The notes beneath the pieces are model-generated. The model ran no database searches and was not told the DNA's origin. It saw nothing but the letters and a program-made list of their open reading frames with translations. Of a stretch of DNA of 64,000 nt, positions 11,152-21,606 are shown one piece after another. Origin of the DNA: Tretioscincus oriximinensis (Eukaryota; Chordata; Lepidosauria; Squamata; Gymnophthalmidae); contig JAJVDF010000207.1 in assembly GCA_022410635.1 (NCBI GenBank), positions 1,132,768 through 1,196,767 on the forward strand. Reading direction: 5' to 3'. The first letter of the stretch is position 1. Every line of letters begins with the position of its first letter. A program made the position numbers and the translations under genes.

Positions 11152-11390
11152 AAGAACATAAGAACATAAGAAGAGCCATACTGGATCAGGGCAGAGCACA
11201 TCTAGTCCAGCATTCTGTCTCACACAGAGGCCCACCAGATGCACCTGGNCAGTCTGAACAGAGGAAAGCAAATTATGCCCCTGTTTATGACTCCATGCAT
11301 ATGCATTTCAGGAGTCCTGCCTGTTGCTCCATCCCGGAGGCAACATCCAGACATCCATCCTAGTACCCATTTATACACGTGGTTCCATAT
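11152..11390 (-). mobile_element. CR1-T LINE 3' UTR fragment
   Basis: The left edge carries AAGAACATAAGAACATAAGA, the reverse complement of the TTATGTTC 3' octamers, followed by the family words GAGCCATACTGGATCAGG and CACACAGAGGCCCACCAGAT. Only the 3' UTR and the last codons of ORF2 are represented; the copy stops near 11390. Confidence 0.9.
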
Positions 11391-11437
11391 GAGACTATAG
11401 TAACACATGCCACCTGGGGCTGTCCTTGAAAACAGTT

Positions 11438-11748
11438 TGAAAACTGCAGCTGGTGCAGNATGCAGTATCTAGATTTCACGGCAGTCTTGAACGAGCTGCA
11501 CTGGCTGACAATTTGCTTCCAAACCCAATTTAAGATATTAACTTTAACTTATTAGACTCTAAATAACTTGGTCTCTAAATATCTAAAAGAACGCTTTCTC
11601 CCATATCGATCTGCCCATGCCTTAAGATCTGCAGAGGAGGCTCTTCTAGTTGTACCACTTTCTCAGCAGCAAATGGAGCAAGAACTTGAGACAGGGCCTT
11701 CTCTGTGGTAGCTCCCAGACTATGGAACAGCCATGCCCTTGAGGTGCA
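11438..11748 (+). mobile_element. L2-like LINE, ORF2 C-terminal remnant
   Basis: The translation contains LHWLTICFQTQFKI, then LPYRSAHALRSAEEALLVVP, then a degenerate region aligned to PxLWNSLP. This is the conserved tail of L2-type ORF2 and parallels the copies at 17150 and 36440. Stops and frameshifts show it is dead. It is followed immediately by a fragment of the fold-back repeat at 11749. Confidence 0.8.
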
Positions 11749-11816
11749 TCTGAAGAAGTAGATGTGTCTACTAAAGGTCATGCCGCCTACTTTTCTCTTG
11801 TTAGTCTCCAAGTGCT
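11749..11816 (+). repeat. Fold-back repeat family, single-arm fragment
   Basis: CATCTGAAGAAGTAGATGTG, a diverged CTTATGCC block and CTTGTTAGTCTCCAAGTGCT match the right arm of the fold-back repeats at 11967-12181 and 56418-56640. Only one arm is present, abutting the L2 remnant. Confidence 0.75.
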
Positions 11817-11966
11817 ATAAGCCCCCTTATTGGACTTCTTCAATATAGCTAAGGGAGCTTCCAGTTGATAGGTAGCAAATATGGGATCTTCACTACATCC
11901 AAGATTACCTCTCACCGCAGGAGGCAATCTCAGGATCATTTGTATGTTAGCATTTTCTGTTATAGT

Positions 11967-12181
11967 CAATTTCAGAGAAATAGCCGTGTTAGTCTAGCAG
12001 AAAGTCCAGCAAAGGAGCTAGCAGCACTTTGAGACTAACTTGAGAAAAGTGGTTGGCATAAGCTTTCGTAGACAGGTCTACTTCTTCAGATGAGCATCTG
12101 AAGAAGTAGACTTGTCTACGAAAGCTTATGCCAACCACTTTTCTCAAGTTAGTCTCAAAGTGCTGCTAGCTCCTTTGCTGG
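11967..12181. mobile_element. Fold-back repeat with 15-bp target duplication
   Basis: Two nearly perfect inverted arms of about 88 bases run from 12005 to 12182 and meet near 12092; I see one mismatch. They carry GCATAAGCTTTCGTAGACA-type words. A single-copy leader (CAATTTCAGAGAAATAGCCG) lies on the left only. The flanks repeat ATTTTCTGTTATAGT exactly (11952-11966 and 12182-12196). Such a long duplication suits target-primed retrotransposition better than a cut-and-paste MITE. The arm sequence resembles an abundant sauropsid interspersed repeat that I cannot name with certainty; a Penelope-like origin is one possibility. Confidence 0.75.
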
Positions 12182-12383
12182 ATTTTCTGTTATAGTTATT
12201 TTTCTAATAGCAGGATGTTGGCAGACACCTACCCATTTCCCTTTGCATGTTTCCTGCACTTGGCTTGTATCCTGGTATTTAAAGAAGGAACCATGATGCA
12301 AGAAGCTGTCAGATAGAGGATGTTGTTGTTGGGAGCCATTGAGTTGTGAGCTACTGCTGGTTGATTGCATGGACACTTCCATG

Positions 12384-13315
12384 AACATAAGAACATAATA
12401 ACATAAGAAGAGCCATACTGGATCAGGCCACAGCCCATCAAGTCCAGCATTCTGTGTCACACAGAGGCCCACCAGATGCACCTGGGCAGTCCGAACAGAG
12501 GAAAGCAAAATATGCTGCTCCTGTTCGTGACTCCCTGCAAATGGTATTTCATGAGTCTTGCCTGTTGCTATCCCAGAGGCAACATCCAGACATCCATCCT
12601 AGTATCCATTTATACCTTTGGTGTCCATAAACCTCTCTAGTCCTGTCTTGAAACTATCCAAACTGTTAGCTACTACTACCTCTTCAGGAAGTAAATTCCA
12701 CAGGCTGATGACCCTCTGGGTGAAAAAATACTTTCCTTTGTTTGTTCTCACTTTTCTACCCAACAGTTTTAAGGAGTGCCCTCTGGTCCTTGTGTTGTGT
12801 GATAGAGAAAACATTTTTTCTCTATTCACCCTGTCGATCCCATGCATGATTTTGTACACTTCAATCAGATCACCCCTCAAACGTCTCCTTTCAAGGCTGA
12901 AGAGGCCCANACGTTGCAGCCTNNCTTCGTAAGGGAGGTGCTCCAGACCCTTGAACATTTTTGTTGCCCTCTTCTGCACCTTCTCCAGTTCCAAAATATC
13001 TGTCTTGAGATGTGGTGACCAGAATTGAACACAGTATTCCAAATGTGGCCTCACCACAGATTTATAAAGAGGCAAAACAACATTTGCTGACTTGTTTTCG
13101 ATTCCTTTCCTAATTATCCCCAACATGGAATTTGCCTTTTTTGCTGCTGCTGCACACTGGGTTGGCATCTTCATTGAATTGTCCACCAACACCCCAAGAT
13201 CCTTTTCTTGCTCGGTCACAGAAAGCTTGGTTCCCATCAGGTGGTAGGAGTATTTTGGGTTCTTTGCCCCAATATGCATGAGCATTTCAATACAGTTTTT
13301 CTGGAAGAGACACAT
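12384..13315 (-). mobile_element. CR1-T LINE, longest copy (3' 0.93 kb)
   Basis: The 3' end at 12384 has several TTATGTTC-type octamers; a 3' UTR of about 200 bases and the ORF2 C-terminus follow. This is the best preserved copy of the family and serves as reference for those at 1158, 11152, 32855, 35808, 39465, 44945, 49105, 51055, 57480 and 58397. It is 5' truncated near 13315. A tRNA-like sequence begins 28 bases beyond the truncation. Confidence 0.93.
12599..13315 (-). pseudogene. CR1-type ORF2 C-terminal fragment (238 codons, open)
   Basis: The frame is uninterrupted apart from three codons made ambiguous by N. It reads from an internal position through EKDLGVLVDNSMKMPTQC, a KKANSMLGIIRKGIENKSAN block, VRPHLEYCVQFWSPHL, VQKRATKMFKGLEHLPY, LFSLERRRLRGDLIEVYKIM, NTRTRGHSLKLLGRKVRTNK and WNLLPEEVVVANSLDSFKTG to a stop. 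This is the conserved region following the reverse transcriptase domain in CR1-clade ORF2. The endonuclease and the RT catalytic motifs are absent because of 5' truncation, so it cannot retrotranspose on its own. The apparent first Met is arbitrary. Confidence 0.9.
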
Positions 13316-13342
13316 ACATGTTTGGCCAGGGCCTAGTTTCCA

Positions 13343-13418
13343 GGAAGTGGCTAGGAATCAAACTGGCAACCTCCTGTTTTTCAGGCAGTTTTCTCCACCA
13401 CTGAGCTATAGCCACTCC
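13343..13418 (-). pseudogene. tRNA-like 76-mer (tRNA pseudogene or SINE head)
   Basis: On the minus strand the first bases GGAGTGGCTA can pair with the last bases TAGCCACTTCC in a stem of about ten pairs. In between are an A-box match (TAGCTCAGTGG) and a B-box-like AGTTTGATTCC, at tRNA spacing, with a CCTG/CAGG anticodon-arm-like hairpin. The long acceptor stem and imperfect B box argue against a working tRNA. I assign no anticodon. Confidence 0.55.
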
Positions 13419-13419
13419 C

Positions 13420-14265
13420 CTCAGATAAAGATAAGCAATTGCAATTATGTGAAAACAGGCATCATTGCTGTATTTCCCATAATACCAATAAATTGGCTTT
13501 TCATCCCTCTAACCAGAATTAGTGATGCATACGAGGTTTGTCATACATGTATTGTAATGACGACCTGAACGTGATATATGAGGACAAGCATCCTGGACAT
13601 GATAATTTGCCTTTTGCACTATTTCCACTGCTAAACTGGAAAGCCCCATTGCTTTTTTGCGTGATTTCCAGAAAAACACCAACCAACGTAAACCAGAAAA
13701 CCCCACCCCCTTTTGACATCACTTCCGGTCCTGCCCCTCCAGAAGTGATGTCAGAATTTCATGTGCTCTTCAAAAGTGCATTTCAGATATGATTCCTGCT
13801 CCCCCCAATATGCTAGGATTTGGGGCTTGGTATTGGATTTTGTAGGGTTTTCCTTCCACCACGATGTGGCATTTCCAATATGGTTTCCAGAAGAATCATG
13901 GGTTTAAACTATATCTGGAGGACCTTAGGGACAACTTTAGAAAGGGTATCGGCAACAAAATGGCATCATTTACTAAGAGTCAGCAGGAGTAAAGAAGAAC
14001 CAACAGACTTAAGACAAGCTTGGATATCATATGTTATGCTTTTGCTTCAGATGTTGTTATATGTGTAATCGTGGGAACAGTCACATTTTGATTGATCCTA
14101 GTATTACACATAAAACAACAGATGAAGAAAATACATTCCAGTCTGGCAACTATCTCCTGGACTTGCTCACAAATTCATTTACAGCTTAAATCATCCTCTG
14201 TGCTACACGCCTTCCCTTGAAATTAGCAAGTGCTATAAAATCAACCAAGTGAAGAAAACAAGGCA
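13420..14265. other. Unassigned, with a CRE/ETS inverted pair
   Basis: At about 13717-13755 GACATCACTTCCGG is followed by its near reverse complement CCAGAAGTGATGTC, the same module seen in the CRE/ETS repeat family, so this may be a short fragment of it. The rest, including the open frame 13820-14068, has no recognisable features. Confidence 0.5.
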
Positions 14266-14267
14266 AA

Positions 14268-14400
14268 GAGGCCCTTGAGTCAAACTTGACTCCAGGTGAC
14301 GACACAGACATGTCCGTCAAGTTTTTCTTGGCAAGAGTATACAAGTGGTTTGTCATTGACTTTCCAGACCAATATCTCTAGCATTGGGATCTCCTGGTGG
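14268..14400 (+). mobile_element. Possible RTE/BovB-like fragment
   Basis: The word order (TTGACTCCAGGTGACGACAC, then TTTTTCTTGGCAAGAGTATA, then GTGGTTTGTCATTGACTTTC) resembles a block known from RTE/BovB-related repeats of ruminants and squamates. No reverse transcriptase region is present and only about 130 bases align, so the call is tentative. Confidence 0.35.
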
Positions 14401-14455
14401 CCTCCTATCCTAGTGCCAATTAACAATGATCCAAGACCAGATAACCTGCTAAGAC

Positions 14456-17149
14456 ATTACACTTGCAAAAGTGAGGTAATTGTTCATCATATAAGGTTAC
14501 CTTATTTGATTGATGGCTGCAATTAAAATTTGTATTATCTAAATAACAATATTAATAATAACGATAACAAACTATTAGAAACAAGTGTTAAATTTAAAAA
14601 TGAATTGTACGTTCGGAAATGTCAGAAAAAGGATCGAGATGGATATAGGGAATGAGAAACATACACATGGTAAGAGTCGAAAGGGGGATGGGGAAACTTA
14701 ATGCTGAAGGCAANGAAAAACACACATATCAAGAAAGCAATATTTCTTCATAAAGTAAAATTTGTGGCTTGCGAGAGTTCCTACAAGAACTGGTGTCAAA
14801 TTGCAGCCCACATGGAAACAGGGAAATTCCCATGTTTGATCTCATTTCAACCACGAACACGTTGGTTGGTGTTTCCCAGGACTCAGCCTGGGGCTCCTGG
14901 CTGCAGCAGGGAGCCTGCCTGTCTTTCTTCACCTTGCACCAGAAACAGGAATTGCTGATGTAGCCAATGTATACTCACAAAGCCTGAAATACAACGTTCA
15001 GGTCTAAAGGCACCACTATCAAATTTTCTGGCACGACACCCTCTAGGTTTTCACCAAATCCACAAGTCCAATTCTTTAACCACCTGCATATCAACGCATT
15101 CTTTGCAATATATTTTATAATTATTAGTAGTGAAAAGCCTGCAAAAATGTGGCCGTGGGTGCTGCCATCGCTTGTCGCCTTTGCTTGCTGCCTATGCTCA
15201 CCTCTTGTAGGAGCAGTCTGCCCCAGATCCTAGAGGCTTGGGCAAAGCTTTGGCAGTCCTTGGCTGCCACTGTCTTTGTCCATTAGGTTGGAGCAGGTGG
15301 CACCCATCAGCTCACCCTCAGTCTTGTCAACTCCCTGGCTGGGATCGCACAGGGCTGTCGTGACAGTTTAGTCCAGACTATCTGTTGGCAGGGGTGGGCT
15401 TCGTGCACACTGTTCAGTCATCTTTGTTTGAGGTGATGGGCAATTTTTGGATGCATTCGCATAGCTTACATGGCCAATCGTAACAACATGGATTAGTAAT
15501 ATGCAGATTCATGATTATGATTACCAGTCTTCCTGGATTGGCTGTGAAAAACCCGAATTTATGATTCTCCTGATCATCCTGGAAAACCCCATTAGATTTC
15601 TTACAATTATCTCTCCGCTCCCTTCCCTGCTTCCCTTTACATAAGCTGGCAGAGTGGCAAAGAAGTTGGGCACAAACAGGCCATGACCTGGGCAGCCCAT
15701 GCAATGCCTTGGGAGTCTCTTCTGGAGTTTCCTCATGAGACTTTTTCCAGCAGTGGTGCTGGATGTCATGGGTGCATGTGGCATGGGATGTGCAGGTCTT
15801 GGTCTATTCATGCCAGTGACTGTCACCACTTTGNCAGCCACTGCAGGCTATTAGGCCACATAAAGTAAGTGTCTGGGGAAAGGAGGAGAGTGTGCCTGGG
15901 AGGTAAAGGGCCAGGAGGAGGGACAGCCTGAGGAAATGGGAGAGAAAAAGAGGAAGGGGAGAGGCCGTGAGCCATGGCTCTTTGGATGGTCAACCCCATG
16001 AGGTTTAAAAACCACAGGCTTATAACACTGGGTGCCTGTTCAGGTGGAAAGCAAGGTGTGAGGGTGTGGTTTCAATCCTATTCACAATCAACTAAGTTGT
16101 AATTTTAGCCATGTAAAAATGGGAGAACAAATGGTAGTTTTGCCCAGAAAACTGGGACAGGGGGTGCCTATGATTCTTGCAAGGGGCTTTTGCCCAGTGC
16201 CTGAAGAGCAGAGGGTTTGCTGGATTGAGATTTGTGGCTATCAACTTCCTAAAAAAAATGAAAGAAGGTTTTTGAAAGTTAATTTGGCATTTTAAAAAAG
16301 GTGTTTATCACCTTCTATTCCCTCTGTGGACTTCACTCATGGTCCCCTATAGGGACACATAGATTCTGTTTGGGAATTGGGCTCCCAACATTATTATTTT
16401 AAAGGTCTAAACTTATGCTGTAGTCCAGGAAAATGGAACAAAATATTTAACGTGGAATCATCAGCAGAGAAGTATCTGAACACAAAACTTCCACTCCCCA
16501 CTCTGCCAGTGATTCTCCAGTGCAAGGGAGAGCCTCTAGATAATGGACAAATGATTGCTGAGTTTCTCTCTGTCCTTCTCCCTGTGAACCAGTGCCTTGT
16601 GTTGAATCAGCAAGAAGGCACCAACACACCCGCACCCTGTCCCTTCTGATAATTAACACTGATGGGGCCATCCATGAACTACATTATGCAAGCCTCTTGT
16701 TTCCTGGGAATCTTCCCACGAGGCCTTTGTAATATGTTGCAGTTTGTTTCAGCTCCATTAACATCCTTGGCTCATTTTCCATTTGTCTCTTGTCTTGAGA
16801 ACAAGAGAAGACGCTCATTTACATTTGGTCTGTGGGCTGGTTCTGATGTTGCCCTTCCGTAATCAAGCTTAAAAATGAACGGGGTAAATAACAGATGAAA
16901 AATGAGACCTTAGTTGCATGGGGGAATCCAAAAAGATTTTGCAGCCCTAGATGCCCTCCAGCTTCTCACTGTAACTAAAGCTTGTATTTTTTTACTGCTT
17001 CCTATCTAATTACGTACTTCAGAGTTGCTGGTTGGAATGCACCCACGAACAGTTAAATATTCTGTTTCTCTCTGTGGCTTTGTTCTCACTAGAGGAGAAA
17101 ATGGGAGTTAAAACAGGGGCATGCTGCACTTGCCTGATTCCATTCCCAT
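14456..17149. other. Unassigned 2.7-kb stretch
   Basis: No family recognised. From 15120 to 16020 the sequence is GC-richer, with GGAGGAG and TGCCTG words, and may be an old repeat. The open frames at 15521-15841 and 16377-16649 lack recognisable domains. The part from 16650 to 16900 looks unique and AT-balanced and includes a small hairpin (CTCTTGT, CTTGAGA, ACAAGAG near 16782-16806). Confidence 0.4.
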
Positions 17150-17930
17150 TTACTTTGAATGGCAAACTGACTGGTACAGTTGGCTATTCACTACTGAGCC
17201 CAATTCAAGGTACTACCATTAACAAAGCCCTAAATGGCTTGGGTCCTAAACACTTCCTCCCATACATATCTGCCCGCATGCTAAGATCTTCTGATGAGGC
17301 TCTCCTGGCAGTCCCACCTCATTTCTTCATCAAGGGGATGTGGACACGTGGGATAGCAGGCATGGATAGCTCAATCATTAAGGAGCCGGTCTCTCAGCTG
17401 GGAGATGGGGTTTCAAAGCCCTGTGTCGGACATGGGGAGGGGTGAACACTTTCCACTAGCCTGTAGCTCAGCCAACCCAGCTATTCGAAAGCATGAATTG
17501 CAAGAAATTGCAACTGACTGCAAGTAGATACATGGAAACCACCACAGCCTGGTGGGGAAGATAGAATGGAAGCCTTCGGGCAAAATATATCCTTTTAAGC
17601 TGCTTTGAGTCCCTTTGAAAGGTGAAAAAAGCGGGGTATAAGAACCACGTTCTCCTTCTTCTTCTATGGTAGCCTCCAAGTTGTGGAATTCTCTCCCCTC
17701 TGAGGTGCACCAGGCACCAATAATTGTACACATTCAATGCCTTGTGAAGACAAATCTATTCACCCTCACCTTTGGCTAAGCCAAATATTCCCCCTGCTTC
17801 TTAAAGGCACTGTTGTATTTTTAAATTGCTCTGTTTTAATCTACTTTTACCATTTTTTAATTATGATTTACCCTGAGACCTGTGGGTGTAGGGCATATTC
17901 AAAATATAAATGTAAATAAATGAATAAATC
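17150..17930 (+). mobile_element. L2-like LINE 3' end, split by SINE-A
   Basis: The left part encodes GLGPKHFLPYISARMLRSS and continues to TRGIAG. After the SINE-A at 17371-17665 the same frame resumes as MVASKLWNSLPSEVHQAP and LVKTNLFTLTFG, so removing the SINE restores a continuous L2-type ORF2 end. The 3' end at 17868-17930 has ACCCTGAGACCTGTGGGTGT, AGGGCATATTC and AAAT-type repeats, the tail shared with SINE-B. Confidence 0.85.
17371..17665 (+). mobile_element. SINE-A full-length copy nested in L2
   Basis: Tail to head the copy has a tRNA-like head (TAGCTCAATCATTAAGGAGC overlapping the target duplication, B-box-like GGGTTTCAAAGCCC), the Sauria-like core (CAACCCAGCTATTCGAAAGC, GCAAGTAGATACATGG, GGTGGGGAAGATAGAATG), a 3' end with GCTGCTTTGAGTCCC and AAAAAGCGGGGTATAAGAAC, and a (CTT)n tail. 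ATGG(A)TAGC is duplicated at 17362-17370 and 17666-17673. It is younger than the L2 copy. Confidence 0.88.
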
Positions 17931-18019
17931 GTAGTGGCCATATGGGGTTTGAGAGAATTTCACCCAAAGAAACAAAGACAAAGTTGAGAAATGCTGACTT
18001 TGCTTCAAGAGCAAAGAAA

Positions 18020-18270
18020 CCCTTCCAGTTTGGTATAGTGGATATAGTGTTGGACTCGTACCTGGTAGTCTCACGGTTCGATTCCCCACTCTCCACGAAA
18101 GCCTGCTGGGCGACTTTGGGCCAGTCACAGTTCTTTGAACTCTCTCCACCCCACCTACTCCCCAGGGTGTCTGTTGTGGAGAAAGCAACAAAAGCTATGT
18201 GCACCACCCTATAGTTGGCCGCCCTGAGACCCTCGGGTATAGGGCGGGATACAAGTACAAACAAACAAGA
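18020..18270 (+). mobile_element. SINE-B full-length copy
   Basis: Head CCAGTTTGGTATAGTGG with B-box GGTTCGATTCC, body GGGCCAGTCACAGTTCTTTG, tail GCCGCCCTGAGACCCTCGGG then GGCGGGATACAAGTACAAAC. The tail repeat is AAAC rather than AAAT here. Confidence 0.92.
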
Positions 18271-20985
18271 ACACCCCACTGTAAATTAGAGTGTGTTTGG
18301 AGGCTAGAAGGGAACAGAACAGGAGTGAAAATGGCCCTCTAGCAAATGGTCAGTGAAAGGAGGTCCTGAGAGGGGTACCTCTGTCAAGCCACTAATCCTG
18401 TCATCTTACCTTATTCTCTGATTGGAATACAAAGAAAGAAAAAACACCATGTGGCTAAAGGAACAGTTCAATAATATATAGCATAAATGCGAGTATACAA
18501 ATACTCTGCACGAAATCAAAGCAACTGAGCAAAATTTCTATACAGAAGTATTAAGTAAAACAGAAAATAAAGATATACCAGGGATGCCTCCTCAGGCCTT
18601 TATGGAAGCCTGTGGGAAATTTTTGAAGAATTTTTTTAAGGTGTTTGTGAAGGAGTTTCATGGAGGCAGTGCTTCTAAATCACACAGTTTCGCCTTCAAT
18701 AGCAGAGTTCCTGTACTTGTGTTTATGCTGTAAATTACTAAATCTGCTCCTTTATCTGCATGGTGCTTTTTCTTCTTTTGTATTTTGGCTCATCACAGCA
18801 ACACTCCCTTCTTGTTTGATTATTCTCTGATCGGACAGTATCAGCTGTCTGATCTCACTCTATTTTGGCTTAAGAGGTGGCTTTGGGTGGCAGTCTTTAG
18901 GTTCTAGTGAGCCTGGAGGCACCCCCAAGCATCATCCACCCCAGTGCCAACAGAGATTGGAGCAATGTTCTCCCATTGCTGCCTCCACTTTTGATAGCAG
19001 TTTGAATTTTTCACCACTATTACTGTCAAAAACGGTAACAGCAACGGGAGAAGATCACTGCAATCTCTGTAGGCACCAGTCTGAGAGGTGATCAGGGTGC
19101 CTCTGGGCTTTCTAGGAGTCAGAAAACCCTTGTTCACAGACTCCATGGTTTTTGTGCAAGTGAAGACTTGCACAAAACCCAAAATATAAAAGCAACCCTC
19201 ACCAGGTGCATGCTCCAAGTGTCCATTGGGCTCAAAATTTGTGAATGCTTCCTATAAATTTGCACAGAAAGTGCACATTTATCCAGAATTCTCATGTAAG
19301 ACTCCTCTTGTCTACGACTCAAAGTTTCTGATCCTTGTCTTTTATGTGAACGACACCTTCCACTTATCCTATGACTACTGAATTCATGCTTCTACCTCTG
19401 ACTCTCTGAAGTCTGACTCCATATCAACAATAAACAACCTGCTGTTCATTACGCACTAGAATTCATCATCATGGCAGTTAAAGCTGACAATATCTTGACA
19501 GTAAATATTCTGTTGGAATTTTAGGAGTCTATGAACGGATGCCAAGCCTTTCTGAAAGAATTGCCCAATGTATTTCCCTTTAAAGCTTTTATATACATTG
19601 AAATTTAGGCTCCTAGGGCCAAATTGCAAAGATTATCGTATCAACTGCTTAAATTCAGAACATGGGCAACCCTCCAGTTTTTTTGCAATCATTAATCTCC
19701 CTGTTAATCAGATCTCCATTCTCTCTGGAGCACAAATCAAGTGCCAACTATAATCTTCAAAATCCCAAAGGGCAAGCAAGAGATATTACTTCTAGTTAAA
19801 GATGAATTCCTTTTTCTTTTTTCTTTTTTTTAAACAAAGTGGCAAGAATGATATTTCTTACATTATTTTACCTCTGGTTCTTGTAACAAAATATCACAAA
19901 TGACCAAAAAGAGAATTTATGCTGAATCATTGAGAATTTCTAGCAAGGGTTTTTTATAGCCCTGAAACATGAGGTTATGCAGAATGAAACAGCGTCCAGA
20001 TCATTGTTTGGGTTTTTTTAAAATGTTATTCCCCTTTATATTGCTACTAGTGGAATAAGCCCATTGCCTGGGTTTAATGCAACAGGGAAGTCTAGTTTAC
20101 TCTTCCTACCCCATTCATGTTTCTCCTTCCCTTTTCTTGTTTGTTCCTTCTACTGAGCTGGGCTGAGTTCCATGACAACTGTTGGCGGCCTGGCCTTGGC
20201 TTTAGGATGCTGATGACATCACTCTAGGCCCTGGAATTCATCCAAATATTATCCAGTCGCAGAGCCTTCAGGAACTATTGTGACTATGGGAAATGTATAG
20301 TCAGAGATAAAGAATTTGTACTTTCTCTGTTATCAGCCAAGTGCACGAATATTACCGAGTTTTTTACGCTTGAAATCACGTGAGCATTTTTCTAAAGCTA
20401 TTTGATCTCTTATCCTTTCTATTAAACTTTGCTGACTTAAATTTAATAAGATTGATTGTGATTAGATAATTCTGCTAAAAGTCATGCAAAATATTGTTTT
20501 GACCCCTATAGCACTATAGAGGAAAAGGTGCTTTCTGGGTTTTTTAAAGACAAAGAATAAAATAAGGGACCACTTAAGTGTTGCTGTGACATGATCAGCT
20601 GTAACACTTGTAGTGAATAACTCATTATGATGCTATCATTGCTCCCAAAAATGTGGGCTATGTGCAGCCTAAGTCTACCTCAAATGTAAAGGAGTTACTG
20701 CAAACTCAAGTAGACTTAGTCTATTTAGAAAAAAGAAAATGTAGATTTGAGCCGTGGTCATAGACCGCTTAAGCTATCCAAATTCAGCCCACTTTAAGGG
20801 TGTTTAAAGGTGAAACAAAATTTATTTTGGGATGCACCCCTGACTTAAAGAATCCTTCCAGACAGATTTCTTCATGCTACAATAGTATGTTTGGGGGGAT
20901 TTGCCCCACCTAATTGAAGGAACACATCAGTGGTAGTGTTAAAAAGTCAAATGCTGCACGTTTTCCTCCTAGACCTTTGGTGCTA
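18271..20985. other. Unassigned 2.7-kb stretch
   Basis: AT-rich sequence without recognised family or gene. The open frame at 18904-19218 (minus) has no recognisable domain. Several poly(T) runs occur (19800-19830 area). Confidence 0.4.
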
Positions 20986-20989
20986 ATTT

Positions 20990-21300
20990 TGTAGTATGAT
21001 GTCCCATCTTTGCATCATGACAGTGCAATGTGGACACAACTTTGAGAACTACCAAGAGCTCCAGCCCTCATGATTCTTTCAGTGAGGCAGGGCATGGGAA
21101 AGCTGTTTTCCCTGCTGAATTTACATGGAAAATACAGCACTCTTTATTACAAACTTCCTAGCAGCCTCAAACTTTTGATAATTTTAAAAGTGAGGCTTTT
21201 TTTCTCTTTGTATTCATCTACCTGATAACAAGGAGATGCAATAGCCAATGGCAGGTGAGAATAATGGCTTCATGGGTGTTTTAGCCTTCCAGAGCTTTAT
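20990..21300 (+). repeat. R4 repeat, copy 1
   Basis: This block matches 56110-56400 through the words TTTTCCCTGCTGAATTTACA, GCAGCCTCAAAC and AATGGCAG. The two copies are clearly diverged. This copy lacks the Tc1-type MITE present at 56204 and so acts as a paralogous empty site. A shorter related segment lies at 56650-56740. The class of R4 is unknown. Confidence 0.7.
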
Positions 21301-21369
21301 GGAATTTGTCGGCAAATGCATGAGGAAAAGACTGTGTGTGGGGAAAGGATAATCCTCTCAAGAAACAAA

Positions 21370-21606
21370 TGGTGCAGTTGTTAAGAGATGGTCTTTCAAT
21401 AGAGCGATCCATTCTCAAAACCTTGTGTCAGCCATGGAGAGGGCTGAGCGACCTCAACTGGCCTCAGCTTCAGCCAATTCAACTGTTCAAAAGAAAGTAG
21501 ATTTGCAATCAAGTGGTACCACCACTAATCTGGTGGGGAGCACAGAATAGATATAAGTCAAAAATTAACCTTGTAAGCCGCTCTGAGGCCCTTCTTCCTC
21601 CTCTTT
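21370..21606 (+). mobile_element. SINE-A copy
   Basis: Head TGGTGCAGTTGTTAAGAGAT matches a Pol III A box (TGGTGCAGTTG). The core keeps CAGCTTCAGCCAATTCAACT and GTGGTACCACCACTAATCTG, and the 3' end has TTGTAAGCCGCTCTGAGGCC, CTTCTTCCTCCTCTT. It is shorter and more diverged than the 17 kb copy. Confidence 0.85.

Noticed and set aside
16377..16649. 90-codon frame that could be an exon
   Set aside because: No recognisable domain, no convincing splice sites around it, and an antisense frame of similar length.
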